From Gymnogyps californianus (lineage: Eukaryota > Chordata > Aves > Accipitriformes > Cathartidae), in NCBI RefSeq assembly GCF_018139145.2, contig NC_059480.1, positions 15,624,428 through 15,688,427 of the forward strand: a stretch of 64,000 bases of DNA. Direction: 5' to 3'. A program made the position numbers and the translations under genes. Below, in pieces: positions 1 through 12,800 of this stretch (positions are counted from its first letter, which is position 1; every line of letters starts with the position of its first letter). The notes beneath the pieces were generated by a model. That model did no database searches. It was not told the origin of the DNA and saw only the letters and a program-made list of their open reading frames with translations.

Positions 1-212
1 GCAGCATCAGTTTTTGCTGATATCCACTACAACAGAAGGGGATCTGTGCTTGCAAGACAGATCATCATGTCTTTTCATCTCTTAGCACTGGCAGCAGTTA
101 GTTGGGACTTCTTTGCCATCACATATGAAAAGATATTTATAATAAAGCTAGAAGGAGAAGAAGGATCTAATTATGGAATTGACATTGAGAACCATTTTCA
201 GGCAGGACTTAC

Positions 213-853
213 CATTGGAATGACAGCCCAGCACACCATCCTGAATACTGCATTCCTCTCGGACTCCACACTCCCAGGATGTGCATACAATGGTGTTATT
301 AGCCTTGCAGGTGCAGCGTTCAGTGCACGGATAACTGGTGAACCAGCTTTCATCCAGCTGAGTGGAAAAAAGAGTGTAGAAGTATATACTATAAAATAAA
401 TTGGAAGGTAATACTGTAAGGGACAATCAAATTATTAGTATTTGAATGTGCATGATATATGATCATTTGGCCAATTGTAGCCACACAGCTCACAGATCAA
501 GAAGGCTGGCAAAGTGAGTCTATTTTGTTATTATTAATTGTGTAAATAATAATTGTGTTAGTGTTATTAACATTTTTTTCTCTCATGGTGATAAAGAATG
601 AGATCCCCTGTTCTTTCTTTTTTTTTTTTTAACTGTCTGAGGTAACTTGCCTGGTGATACTGGTTTTTTTCATCAACACAACCACAGCTGCTTTCTGGCA
701 CACATTTGTCTCCACTCAAAACATAGCCTTCCTTACAGAAGCAACCTTCCACTGGTAAAGAACTGCAGGAATCAACTGCTGAGATGTTCAAACAGGTAGA
801 GGGACACCTCGTACCACAGCTCTTGTAGATGCTGCCTCCAGGACAGGACATTG
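213..853 (-). CDS. TIL domain and following cysteine-rich exon; gene continues off the left edge
   Basis: Exon 651-853 (203 nt) encodes a TIL domain (SCPGGSIYKSCGTRCPSTC, CVPESSCGC). Its 3' splice junction is CACCAG-GCAAGT, a GC donor of the strong GC-AG consensus. Exon 213-357 (145 nt) encodes a VWC-like cysteine-rich stretch (CTERCTCKANNTIVC, CSIQDGVLGC) that precedes the VWD opening in the other modules; it ends phase 1 at GTAAGT. In modules D2 and D3 this stretch is fused to the VWD first half, so here an extra intron follows. The VWD itself must lie left of position 1; nothing coding is visible in 1-212. Confidence 0.82.
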
Positions 854-3800
854 CTAGAGAGAAAAAGAAAAAATAAGATCACTCAAAAGGGCAAAATCAT
901 GATAAATTTTTTCCTGATGCTTTCACTGTTAGCTCCTGAAAATATACAAAATTGCTGTTAGAAAGTCTGACACAGGAGAGTGCTGTGTACAAAGGATTTT
1001 CTTGCCGTGTGAGATGGGTGGCTTTTGGTAGAGGTGGGTGAGATAGGTGGGCCACCCTGCACTTCACCTCACAAAAGAAGCCAAACATTGCAGGCTCGCT
1101 TTGAGGGTAGGTCTGATGTGATCATACAGGACTAATTGTGCTTGGTTCAGTAAACCTTTTTCTGCAGGTTTAAAGACATACATTCACGCCATTAAGGGAA
1201 TAGAAGGATCTCTTCATGTACCAGCTGATATGGCCCCATTTCTGTAGTTACTATTTGAACACCTGCCATATATTTAAAAATAGAACTAAAAATCAGTTTC
1301 TGTCTTTCACTGAGACCCCTTGAGGAAAATATATTATACTGTCACACTCCTCCTGCTCATGGTAGAATTGGGCTTCTATCACTCAAAGCATGCTTCCCAG
1401 GGAAGACATTACATTTTTCAGAAATCCTGAAGCATTTGTCCATTTCTGTCATCTACAAAACCCCTAAAAACTGTTTCTGGCTAGATTCTGTGATCAATCA
1501 CTACATATGACTCTCATTTACTTCTGTCCCTACAGCAGGATCTCTTAATCCTGTCAGGCAATTACAGCCAACATCTCCAGTCATCTAGCCAGAGTATCTC
1601 CCCTTTATTAGGTTCTTAATTGAGTTTTTATTTGAATTACTGATGGAGGGAGCACTTGAGAGTCAATCCTCTTAATGCGACTGAGTCTTCTCTTCTCTAT
1701 CACTATAATCAAGCCATAGATATTTAGGTCCTGGGCTATGGCCTCAGACTATGGAGTCTAGATGTCCATAGCTTTAATCTGATTTGGAGGGTTGGAAGCT
1801 CGCTTCTTGCTCTGTCTTCTTTTTATATATGAATGCTCTGTGCTCTGTACTCCCAGGGCTGACTTACTGGGTGCTTTAAAGCCATTCTAAAGTCATAGTA
1901 ATTCTTTTTCCAAACTGAGCAGCTCCTAGAATCTCTCAATGTTTTTTTATGGTTTAGTTTCAATGCAGAGCTAATTGTTGATCACATAAAAAAAAAAGAA
2001 AAAGAAAAAAATGGTGCAAATCTGCAGAAGGTAATACAGTGGTAACTGGTATAATCAAAATTAGTGTAAAAGACAAGAACACATAGAGAAGAATTATGGT
2101 TTATTTCTGTGTGGTTGACCTTTAGAGAACTTCTTTTTTTCTCTCCAGGTGTGTACTTTGTGGATATAAAGGTCCTTTAGAAGATGTCTGGCAAGCAGAA
2201 AACTGCCCAGTGCTGCATAAAATTGGCACCAGTGGAACCACTGGAAAGCTTTATTCTAAGAAATATGAGTTCATTATATGAAATTCCCCATAAGGTCATT
2301 CTGAAAAGAATTAATTGGGAGATAAGTGAGAATACCTGATTTCTTTGCTTTACAGAGAAATACTTGTAAACTTCCTAGAAGCAGCTGTTTCTCAAGGTCT
2401 CTTATTAAACTAGTTTTTTTAACCAAAAGCCATCAGTAAGCATTTGTGTACGGAGGACTACCAGCTCTGCTTACATTGAGGATGGTCGATTTTCAGTGGA
2501 GCAAAGCAACAGTTATTTCCCCAATGCAGAAGCTCACATAAGGTACAGTTGAATGTAATCAAACTTTTCCAAGACATTAATAGTAAATTATTAAAACTTC
2601 AAGGATTAGACCTGCATGTATCCAAATGTTCTTGAAAATTAGTATTTTATACAAATACTGGAATGGTATTGAAACTGAAGCAGGCTCAAGACATGACAAA
2701 AGATAGACTATACTCTAAACATTACATAAAATGAAATAACACGCATGAAAAAGGTAGAGGAGAATGTGCATACTTTTGAAGTTTAAATCCAGAATAGGTA
2801 TTTATAAGTCACAACACTCACGGCAAAGAGTAGCATTCCTCCACTCTATGCATATCCCAGCATTGATACACGACTCAGCATAGGCCTGCAGTCCATAGCA
2901 TAAGGATGTTGCCTGTCCACCAGTGAAACACATGTCGTAAACACAGTTTTCAAAGAAATTCTGTGGAGGCACTTTGGTATGACAATCCTTGAAGATTCCT
3001 GTGTAAATCAAGAAAGATATATAGAAGGATAGAAAAAAAATTGGGAATGATAAGATCACCACCACCATCTATTTTCTGTTACAGCCAATGTATTGTGAGT
3101 GCTCCAGGCTAACTTTGTTCAGTAAGTCAAACCAACACTTGAAACGCAGCATGCACAGTGAGACTTGGCTCTCTGGATCAGGCTTTCTTTTTGCATGATT
3201 GATACAACATAGCTTACATAAATTAAGAGTTGCTGGCTAGGCAAGCCACTAATTCTAGACAACTGCAGGGACTGTCCAATGCAGGGAACATGTACAGATT
3301 TTCAGATAAAGTTATCCGTAATACATGCAATGACAGTGCCCTCTGAACTGTTTCTTTTAGCAAGCAAAGTGCAGGTCACTATAAAGCAAAGAGCAGCTAT
3401 GGCTCCCTGCACACATTCTCAGATAATCTTCGTGGACACATTGGCACTGCCTGAATGGTTGACATATCTTGACCAAGCACCTATGAGTTTTATGTTGGCC
3501 ATTCACACTGGAGGTTTTATATGCTTCCAATGTGAGCTCCGAACAACGGACTATAGAGAGGAGAAAACACAAGCTATACAGTGCTGTATCACGTGGCTCA
3601 CAGAGAACTACCAACATACTACCTGTTGGGTCTGTGATCATGCCACATGCTGTGTTCTTCTTTGCTTCACTCTCCAGCACAGGATCACATTGCTCTTCTG
3701 TCCCACTGGAGCATCTGGGGAAAGCAAGCAAAATCAAATGTATGTTTCACATCTCTTACTATCAGATTTTCAGTGCAAGATTGACACATGATAACCCTGC

Positions 3801-6800
3801 ACAACAGGGTGTATTTTATTACAGTCAAAAGACTTTATCCAGCTTCTTTGAAAAGCTGATGTCAGCCTTATCACTGAATGGACTCCCTTTTTGATGCCTT
3901 CTGGGCTATTCAAAGGCTTATTCTTAGCTGAAAAAGGAGCTATGGGATCCAATCAGTTATGGTTTCCAATCAGAGAACTGGACTGAAGTCCCATCCCCCC
4001 TCACACTCAGCAGGCAGTTCCTGCTTTGGAAAATAAGACTTAAAGGACACAAGCCCTCTTCTCATTTCCTGTTTAATGTAAAGGAGCAGTTCCCTACTTC
4101 TAATGGGCAGCTGCAAGATTTAAAATGGTACTGGATGACAAAGCCAGTGAGTGGATGGATGTTTGATTTTATAGAGTTTGACGAGCAAATGCCATGTGAT
4201 TAAATTAATACACATACATGGTGTTATTCTCAGGCACAAGCCAGCTTTCTCCAAGATCAGTGGAACCACTTGCAATGTCACCATTGGGCTTTATGTTGTC
4301 ATCATTTGGATCACCATTATAATTACCTGTGAGGGTAAAAAGAGATTTATGGGACACAGGAAGTTCACACCTGTAGAACAAATCTAGGTTTCAGGCTGTA
4401 AAATAAACTACAATGAACTAGGGAGAGTACATATGCAACATCAATGTGTACTGGGCAAAATAAGAAGAGCTGAATTGTGTTTCAGACTTTGACCACTGAC
4501 AAGAGCTGCTGTTCAGAGACTTGTGGACTTGAAGCAAGAAGTCTGTAAGTTCTTATGTAACTAGATCACATTGCATACAAGAAAGAATTACTTAGCTAAA
4601 AAAACTCAACTAATTTCCTTGGATGCTACCTGTAGAATGTTGGACTAAAAATCAAACGGTGTTATTTGCACCATTATATTCTTAGGTAGATTTCCTGAAT
4701 TGAAAGTGTGAAAAACCCATGGAGAGATAACTGAACTAGGAAATTTCAGATGATCCAAATCAAAGAATAATCAGAAACTCACAAGACAAGGTACTTTGTA
4801 ATTTCTACAGTCCTGTTTCCATTCTGAAGTACATTTCATATAACCACCTGGATTTCAGTTCCAACTAAACCTGCATTAGCAACATTGCTAATCCAGTCTG
4901 TCAGCTCAGCATTATCCATATTGGATCCTTGTCATTGCTTTGTTGTAATGTAGACACTGCCTATCTTAGCTGGAATAAAAAGTAGGTAAAAATAACCCTT
5001 AGTAGTCTAATTTTTCTTTTCTTTCTTTTTCTTTTATTTCTTCTTTTTTTTTTTCCTTTGATCATATAAACATGATCATTCATGTTGTATAAATACCTCC
5101 TAAAACAGCACAGGGAAACAGCAGCAGGAAAGCCTGAGGATGTTGATAGTAAGCTATTCTGAAGATTGCTCTCTGCTGTGGAAACAGCCTCAAGTTTTTA
5201 TGATTCACAAAATGAAATGGTATAGCATTCCTCACACCCAACGAAAGACAAATACATCAGAATGTAAATAACAGAAAAAATGTATTTGTACAATTCTTGA
5301 GTAGATGCATGCAAATCATTACTCTTCCTAAATTTAAGCTGTAGAACTGAAGTGAGGTTTTTTATTTGGCTAAAAATGTTATTTGTAGTTATACCTCACA
5401 ACATCGCAAATAGATAGCATGTTACCAGGAATTTTGTAAGTAACAGTTCTTAGAAACTGAAAAATTCTAGCACGTTTTCTTCACTGCTGTAAATTCTAGT
5501 CCATTTGATAAAGACCAGTTGTGTGTAGAATAAGTATGACATGCTAAGAAAAAAAGTTGAAGTAATCACCAGCCTCCACAACTCACCAAAAAGTGGCTAA
5601 GCCTATGACTTACCACAGAGGCCACAGAGCAGACCACGGTAATTAGAGGGCACAGAGACTTCTGCATAGTGATTTCCATCATATCTCACCCACAGTCCAA
5701 AGTCAGTTTCCAAAAGAACATATCCACCGCTGCTTTGAATACTGATCTTCTTTTCAATAAATACAGGTAGGTTCATTCTGCTGCCATTCACCTGTACAAC
5801 AAGTTGTAAAAGTTAGCGTATGGCTGCTGGACTCCTACAACTACCAGCAGCTAGAATAGATTAGTGAAAGATATGATCTTGTGCACAAGGGAACTGGAAG
5901 TAATTAAAGAACACTTCATCTGAGCAAATTTTTTGGACATCTCATTAAAAGAGGTACATTTAACTAATAAAAAGAGAAAGTTTGCTATAAACTCTACAGA
6001 GAAAAGTATTTCATTATCTGCATGTCAGTTTAAAAATATATGTCTTTTAAACATTTTCTTACATTCACTTTCTTCTGTTTCAGCAAAGAAATCTGGTTGC
6101 CATAGACTTCCACTTGCACTGACTTCACATAAGAGACTTTGGTGTTGGTTCCTCTGTGCTCATTCGTTGTGGACACATCAAAGTATGGAAGCCTCTCAGA
6201 GACATTGCACACTTTGGAGAGGGTGTAAGTGCAATTTCCCATGAAATTATGAACTCTGTGGTCAAAAGTGTTATAATGTGGATCCCCAGAGGCACTGCAG
6301 GAAGCACGGCCTGGGAAGAAAGAAAGACAGACTAATTCCCTCTGAATCTCTAGCAGACTTCTGCAGTTGCTTTGTTCCCACTTTGTTTGTTTTACTTTGT
6401 AATTGCTGCTCAGATGTAACAGTGATGGCATTAGTCAAGAACATTCCAAAGCCCAACCCAGCCTCCTGTCTTTGGACCCATAAACAGGTTGAGGAAGAAA
6501 TATAAGCAAAAAGTTTTGATATTAAAAAAAGCTCTGTCATTAAGACATTATATAAAGTGGAGCAGTGAGTTTTTAGTGTCTATGTCTGAAAGGCTATTTC
6601 TGACTAAATAGGAAGAATTTACTCAAAAACTTTACAGGGTTGGTTAGCCAGAATAGACCGCTGCACTACCAGCTGTCTGGGGTTCTGTACTCACATCAGT
6701 TATGGAACTCCTATTGAACACTGCATACACAAGGTGTCCTTTACATACTTCTGAAAAGTATCAAAGTTAATTAGCCAGTGATAATATGTACAAATGGAGG

Positions 6801-9800
6801 TACACAGTGTGCGTGCATTCGCGTGTGTGAGCTGGATAAAGTTTTGAGTGCTAATAAGAAATTCCCATTTTCAACAAAGAAATCTTCCCATCAAATCTTA
6901 GCAGAGTTGAGCTTGCAGGTGCTTTATGGTGTTTATCAACAACAACAACAAAAAATAATGAAAAGTGGTCCTTACCTCTTCTCTGCTTTTCAATGGCATG
7001 TTACAAAAATAGCTACATTTACAGTTGTGTCTACATGTCAACCTTAACTGCTTAAACACAAACTATTAAAACTCCAGGAACTACATAGATAACAATTATA
7101 AAAAAACCACAGAAGACATCCAAACTGACTAGGTGAGCGTTCTGGTTTCGGCTGGGATAGAGTTAATTTTCTTCTTAGTAGCTGGTACATTGCTGTGTTT
7201 TGGATTTAGTGTGAGAATAATGTTGATAACACACTGATGTTTTAGTTGTTGCTAAGTAGTGCTTGTCCTAAGTCAAGGATTTTTCAGTTTCCCATGCTCT
7301 GCCAGCAAGCAGGTGTGCAAGAAGCTGGGAGGGGGCACAGCCGGGGCAGCTGACCTGAACTAGCCAAAGGGGTATTCCATAGCATAGAACATCATGCTCA
7401 GTGTATAAACTGGGGGGGAGTTGGCCAGGAGGGGCGGATCACTGCCTGGGCATCGGTCAGCAGGTGGTGAGCAATTGCATCGTGCATCTCTTGTCTTTTC
7501 TTGGGTTTTATTTCTCTCTCTCTTTTTTTTTTTTTTGGTTATATTCCTTTTCACTACAATTATTATTATTATATTTTTATTATTATTAGTGTTAGTATTA
7601 TATTATATTTGACTTTAGCTATCAAACTGCTCTTATCTCAACCCACGAGTTTTACTTTTTTTTTCCCAATCCTCCTTCCCATCCCACTGGGAGCGGGGAA
7701 GGGTGAGCAGCTGCGTGGTGCTTAGTTGCTGTCTGGGGTTAAACCATGACAGTGAGCTAGCACTCTCTCGTACTTAACAAGCAGACACATGTAGAAGACT
7801 TAGTACTTAAAAGTGGAGGAAAGAAGCAGTTAAAACTTATCTGAACTGACATTTTAGTGTATTTCCTAAGTATTAAAATAACAATAACCACGACTCAGTC
7901 TTTTCCAGGACCATATAATTCGATTATACCCAAAATAAAAACAAAATTTGGAAGCTAAATTAAATTTCAAAGTACTACAAACAATAACATCTGTAAAACA
8001 GGTGAAAACTTGCCATAGAAAAGGGTAACTTAAATATTTATGGACATGGCAATAAAGGGTATGTGAGATGACTATCAGGCAGCTGGTCTACTGTTACCTA
8101 AAATGCCAACACTGTGGCAAAAGAGACTCAGGGCAGGGCTTACATAGTCACTACTCAGAGTCCCAGCACTGAAGGACTGTGCCACCAGTGTGTTTGGGTG
8201 AGAAAGGAAAAGCTCTGACCCTCCAGTATAAAAACTCTATCACTTGGCTGTGGGACCTGGATTAAGAAAACTGAGAAGTTATGACAGGCAGCAAGAGATG
8301 GGGATGGAAAATGACAGTGCCTGAGCTGGGTGTGGGTCCTGGTGGTGATGGTGTGTGTGGAGGCTGTGTTGTAGTGCCTGGTGAGGGGATCGTGGGTTTT
8401 GGTGTCAAGGGACCTAGCACAAGAGAGAGCTAGAGGAGATCTGCACCAACATGGGAGATTTGTTCCAGGCAGCTGGCCCACCTTTCCCAAACACCCAACC
8501 ACGTGACCAGGGAGGCCCAGGGCAGGGATCGCACAGTGACTCCTCAGCAAACACTCCAGCACTCAAGTGCTCTCCCATGAGCAAAGATGGAGGATAGGAG
8601 GAGACACGCAGCCCCTTCACTGCAAACACTCCATCCATGGTTGTGGGCCTTGGAGGAAGTTAAATGAACAGTTACCACAAGCAGTAGAAGATGGGGAGGG
8701 AGCATGAGAGTACCTGAGCTCGGCGTGGGTCTTGGTGGTGACGGCGTGCGTGGAGGCTGCGTTGTAGTGCCTGGCGAGGCGATTGTGGGTTTTGGTGTCG
8801 ATGGACCTAGCACAAGAGAGGGTTCGAGGAGATCTGCACCAACATGGGAGTTTTGTTCCAGGCAGCTGGTCCACCCTTCCCAAACATCCCAACAGCATGA
8901 CCAGAGAGGCCCAAGGCAGGGATCGCAGAGTGTCATCTCAGAAAGAGCCCTGCCACTCAAGTGCTCTTTCACCAGCATAGCTGGGTGACAAAAGCAGATT
9001 AGGCACTTCTGTAGCTATGCTCAATGTCTTGGCTCTGGGCCTTGTAATACATGAACTAAATAGTGACTGCAGGCAGTGTCAGTGCTCCAGTCTCCCAGAG
9101 GAAAGCCTGCTTGGGCACAGGCTGCATCACTGGCCTACAGGGCAGTGCAAAGACAACCTGTGCTCCTGCCTCTAGCACAGCCTGCCACCTCAGTCGGTGA
9201 CATCTCTCAAGCTACCCTTCCCCAAGCCAAGCCTTGTACCTGCACAGGATCCCTTTTCAATGGACAAATCATCCAATGCTACGTCGCTCCGGACATCTTC
9301 ACCCCATTCTCCCTCCAGGACAATCTAAGGGAAGGGACGGTTCCCAGCATTAGCTCCAGCCGCATGTGTGAAGTGCCATTAGAAAGCACGCTTCATCTCA
9401 GATGGCAGTGAGAGCCTGTGCCCTTACCTGCATGCTTCCTGTGCTGTGCACCGTGATCTCTCCCAAGTTCCATCTGTCCCCGTGGTTCCCAGTGCTGCTC
9501 CAGACCAGCACTAGCTCTTTGCCCTTAACCACGTACACCCGCAGGGCCATTGCTTCAGCCGCTCCGTACATGTGATACCAGAAACGGAAGCAGTGCGGTC
9601 CTTCCGAACTGCACGCTGGACTGACCAGATGAGCCACAAAGCCAGGGAGGGCATTGCTCCCTTGCAGGTAGATGTAGTAGCCGTCTGAAACAAAGCGTGA
9701 GCCACACTGTCACATGCATATCAAATCTAGACAAAGCAGCCAGGGACAACCCAAGCACAGTCCTGGGAGCACCCCTGCTGCAGTTCAAGGCAGGCAAAAG

Positions 9801-12800
9801 GAGGGGAAAGCAAACACAAGCCCTTTGCTAGCCATAACCCTCCCCAGCCCTGAGTCCACCTATGAACCGTGCTCTCTGGGCCATGGCAGCTGTATGGCTT
9901 GGACTCAGCAACGGCACCACCTCCAAAGCATCGCCACAATCCTTGCGTGGCTCTGCAGCTTTAGGGGCCCACTCACCATTGGCTTCTGGAGAAGCCAGCG
10001 TCTCCTACAAGAGAGACCCGTTCCTATTTCCCTGAGACAGCTGGGTCATCAAGCTTTGCATTACTTTCCCCCTTGCATGACAGGTCCTTGCCTGCCCTGC
10101 GGGTACCACAGACTGATTCCCAGGGCTGGAAAGCTTCCTAAAGGAGGGCTCTGGCCAGAAACAGCTCTGGATCAAGGCCAGGAAACATGTGGCATGTATT
10201 TGCTGTTAGAAGAGGTTTGTCACCATCTTCCCAGGGACACCCCTCTGCCTGAAGGACTGCTGTGTACTGATTGCTGTTCCTACCTCCCGTCGTGTGGTCA
10301 AAGGAGGGGCCGGTATTTTGCGTGGGCGTTGGACCCTTGTTCCTTATCCAGTCAATGCTGCTGTAATCTGCCTGGACCCACTCACAGAAGTCGTTGTCAA
10401 ATGTGCAGGTGAAATTGCATTCTGTCGGGGGAGCTGGATATGGTGCAGAAAGGAAAGCAGAGTTTCTAGCATGAGGGTCGAGGCCACCTTTTCTTGGGTC
10501 CCACAGGGCACACCTACATCCCTGGCATGCTCAGGGCCAGGTGAGGATGGCCAACCAAGTGGAAGTGCACGAGCTGAGTGCCTAGCACAGCCAGTAAAAA
10601 ACATGGATGGGAGACAACAGTACCTGTGCTTGTCCCAGGTGCCGTTGTTGTTGTATGTGGAGGCCGCGTAGTGGTGTCTGGCCATGGGGTCGAGGTTGTA
10701 GGAGCTGCTGGACATACAGTGAAACAGAGGTGGAGAAGATGTGTTTCATAATGGGGATCTGTTCCCGAACGGGGAAGTTGCACCCTTCCCAAACACCCCC
10801 ACACCATGGCAAAAGGAGCGCAGGACAGGAATTCCACGGTATCCCTGTCACAAAGAGCCTCTTCACCCAAGGGCTGGCCCACCAGAGCGGTTAGGTGACG
10901 CACGGAGAAACCTCCACCACCGCTGCCCCATGCCTTGAATCTGGGCCACGAAGGAGATCAACAGAACACTTACCACAGACAGTGCCAGCACTCCAGTCTC
11001 CCAGAGCAACGCCTGCCTCAGCACACGCTGCAGCATAGGCCCCCAGGTCATTGCAGAGCTGCTCCGTGCTGCCACCCGTGGCACACTGGTCATAGACGCA
11101 GCTCTCAAAGTACGTCTTGGGCGGCAGAACTGCATGGCATGGCTGGAACGGGCCACCGAGTTGCGTGAGGATTGCACACTGCTTGTTAGCTGCCTCCTCC
11201 TCGGAGGGGGAGCAGGACGCAGGAGGGCTGATGGCTGGGTCACACCTACAAAGCAGACAGAGAGCCCTGAGCTCACAGCAGCCTGTGGACCCCAGCCACA
11301 CCCTTCCCTGACCTCCTCCCCAGCCAAAACCTCAGCCTCTGGAGTCCCGATCCCTCGCTAAGACAAGGCACCCACGGCTGTCACTTGCAAGGGCGGGCAA
11401 CATGGCCCACGGTCACCATTCCCCTCCGTGGCATCAGGTGGACAGAAACAAATGGCCGAGGCAGTTGCAATCCCAACAGCTTGGGAAAAGCGTCATGCCA
11501 AGGCCCCGGCCCACTCTCTCTGGCGTCAGGAACAGTGAGATGCAGCGTGTGGAGCGGGACGGCAGGGCCCTGCACAGAGGTCACCGAGGGCCCCAGAGCA
11601 GAGCGCCTATGGGGAGAGAGCACCGTGCACCCTGACCGCACGGAGGGCCTGGACACCGCCACAAACAAGCCAGCCTTGAGGGGAAAGGGGAACGGCCACA
11701 CGTCTGGCACCCAGGTGCAGACAGGACATCCCACTGGTGGGTGGAGCAGAGAGGTGAGACGCAAGGACGATACGTCTGCTGCTGCGGAGCCTCGACGTGC
11801 TCTCACACGCTTTCCCACAACTGCCTGCCTCCTCTCCCTTGCCCCATGCCTGCCATTACCAGCCCTCCCTCCTTGTGCCCCTCACAGCTCCCCTCTCCCA
11901 CGCTCCCTTTTGTCCGTCACCTACGCGACGGAACAAGGACTCACGGCCACTCATCATCTGGCACCATCCAGCTGGCTCCAAAGTCATTGAAGTCGGGCAC
12001 GACAACCCCATCGGGTCGCATGAAGTCGTCCTGCTGGCTCCCAGTGTACGTCCCACACAGCCCACACAGCTTGCCCTTGTGCTTCTCAGACACCCTCACT
12101 AGGAGCTCCTGGTCCCCATTGAACTGCAGGTGCAGGCCCAGCTTGGTAGAAACCCGCACGTAGGAGCCACTCAGGGAAATGGTCACACCGGGGGCAGGAG
12201 AAGCGGGCAGGGAGGCCAGAGCGCCATTGATCTGAATGAGGGGGAGAGAGGGAGACAGAAGCATGAAGAGATGCCCTCCACTGAGAGGTCCCTGTTCTTC
12301 ACTGCGATGGTGCCAAGCCCAGGTGAGTCAGAAGCACTGATGGCATGAGAAACCCTGCCCAGGCCTACGAGAACAGCAGCGACTCTACATACGGCACACC
12401 GAAAGCTCAGGAAAACAAGCTGAAAATCTGTTGCTGCGCAAGCAGCCGTATCTGCCCCGCTCAGAGCCTCGCCGTGCTCTTCTGTGAGCACGCCAGCAGG
12501 CTCAGGGAATATCAAGCTCTTCGTGGGGACAGAGTGGTACTTAGTGGTGCCTAGGGCATCTGTTGTTCCCAGGTGTAAAAATGAGGGGCTTACGTAGACG
12601 GCCTTGTTCTTGCGCAGTGCAATGTGGAGGCCCTCCATGGACAGTGCCACAGAGTTCAGAGCTGTCCAGCTCTGGCTGCCGCGATGTTTGTTGCGGGTGG
12701 TGACACTGAACCCAACGGAGGAGTTGTCACAGCCCGTCACGACCGTGTAGTTGCAGGAGCCCTGGAAGTGGTGAAGCTTCCCATCGAAGGTGCTGTAATG

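Larger units (their letters stand above)
8140..8990. repeat. Tandem linker repeat of about 393 bp, two units
   Basis: Two adjacent units each hold a 93-nt Pro/Thr exon (8321-8413, 8714-8806) and matching intron sequence, for example TTGTTCCAGGCAGCTGG and the CACTCAAGTGCTCT block near 8558 and 8956. Weaker copies of the intron part are visible around 8070-8170, 10770-10880 and in the array junction segments. Confidence 0.8.

Noticed and set aside
1..212. Another coding exon at the left edge
   Set aside because: No VWD opening, cysteine pattern or splice acceptor could be read on the minus strand there; the next exon is probably outside the window.
3279..3791. 170-codon plus-strand ORF
   Set aside because: Antisense across the C8 exon 3623-3714 and intron; the minus-strand exon explains the coding-like content.
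11385..11990. 201-codon plus-strand ORF, repeated in each array copy
   Set aside because: Antisense to an intron and partly to exon 11945-12231. No domain, and one copy (23902) differs at its start because of an intronic base deletion.
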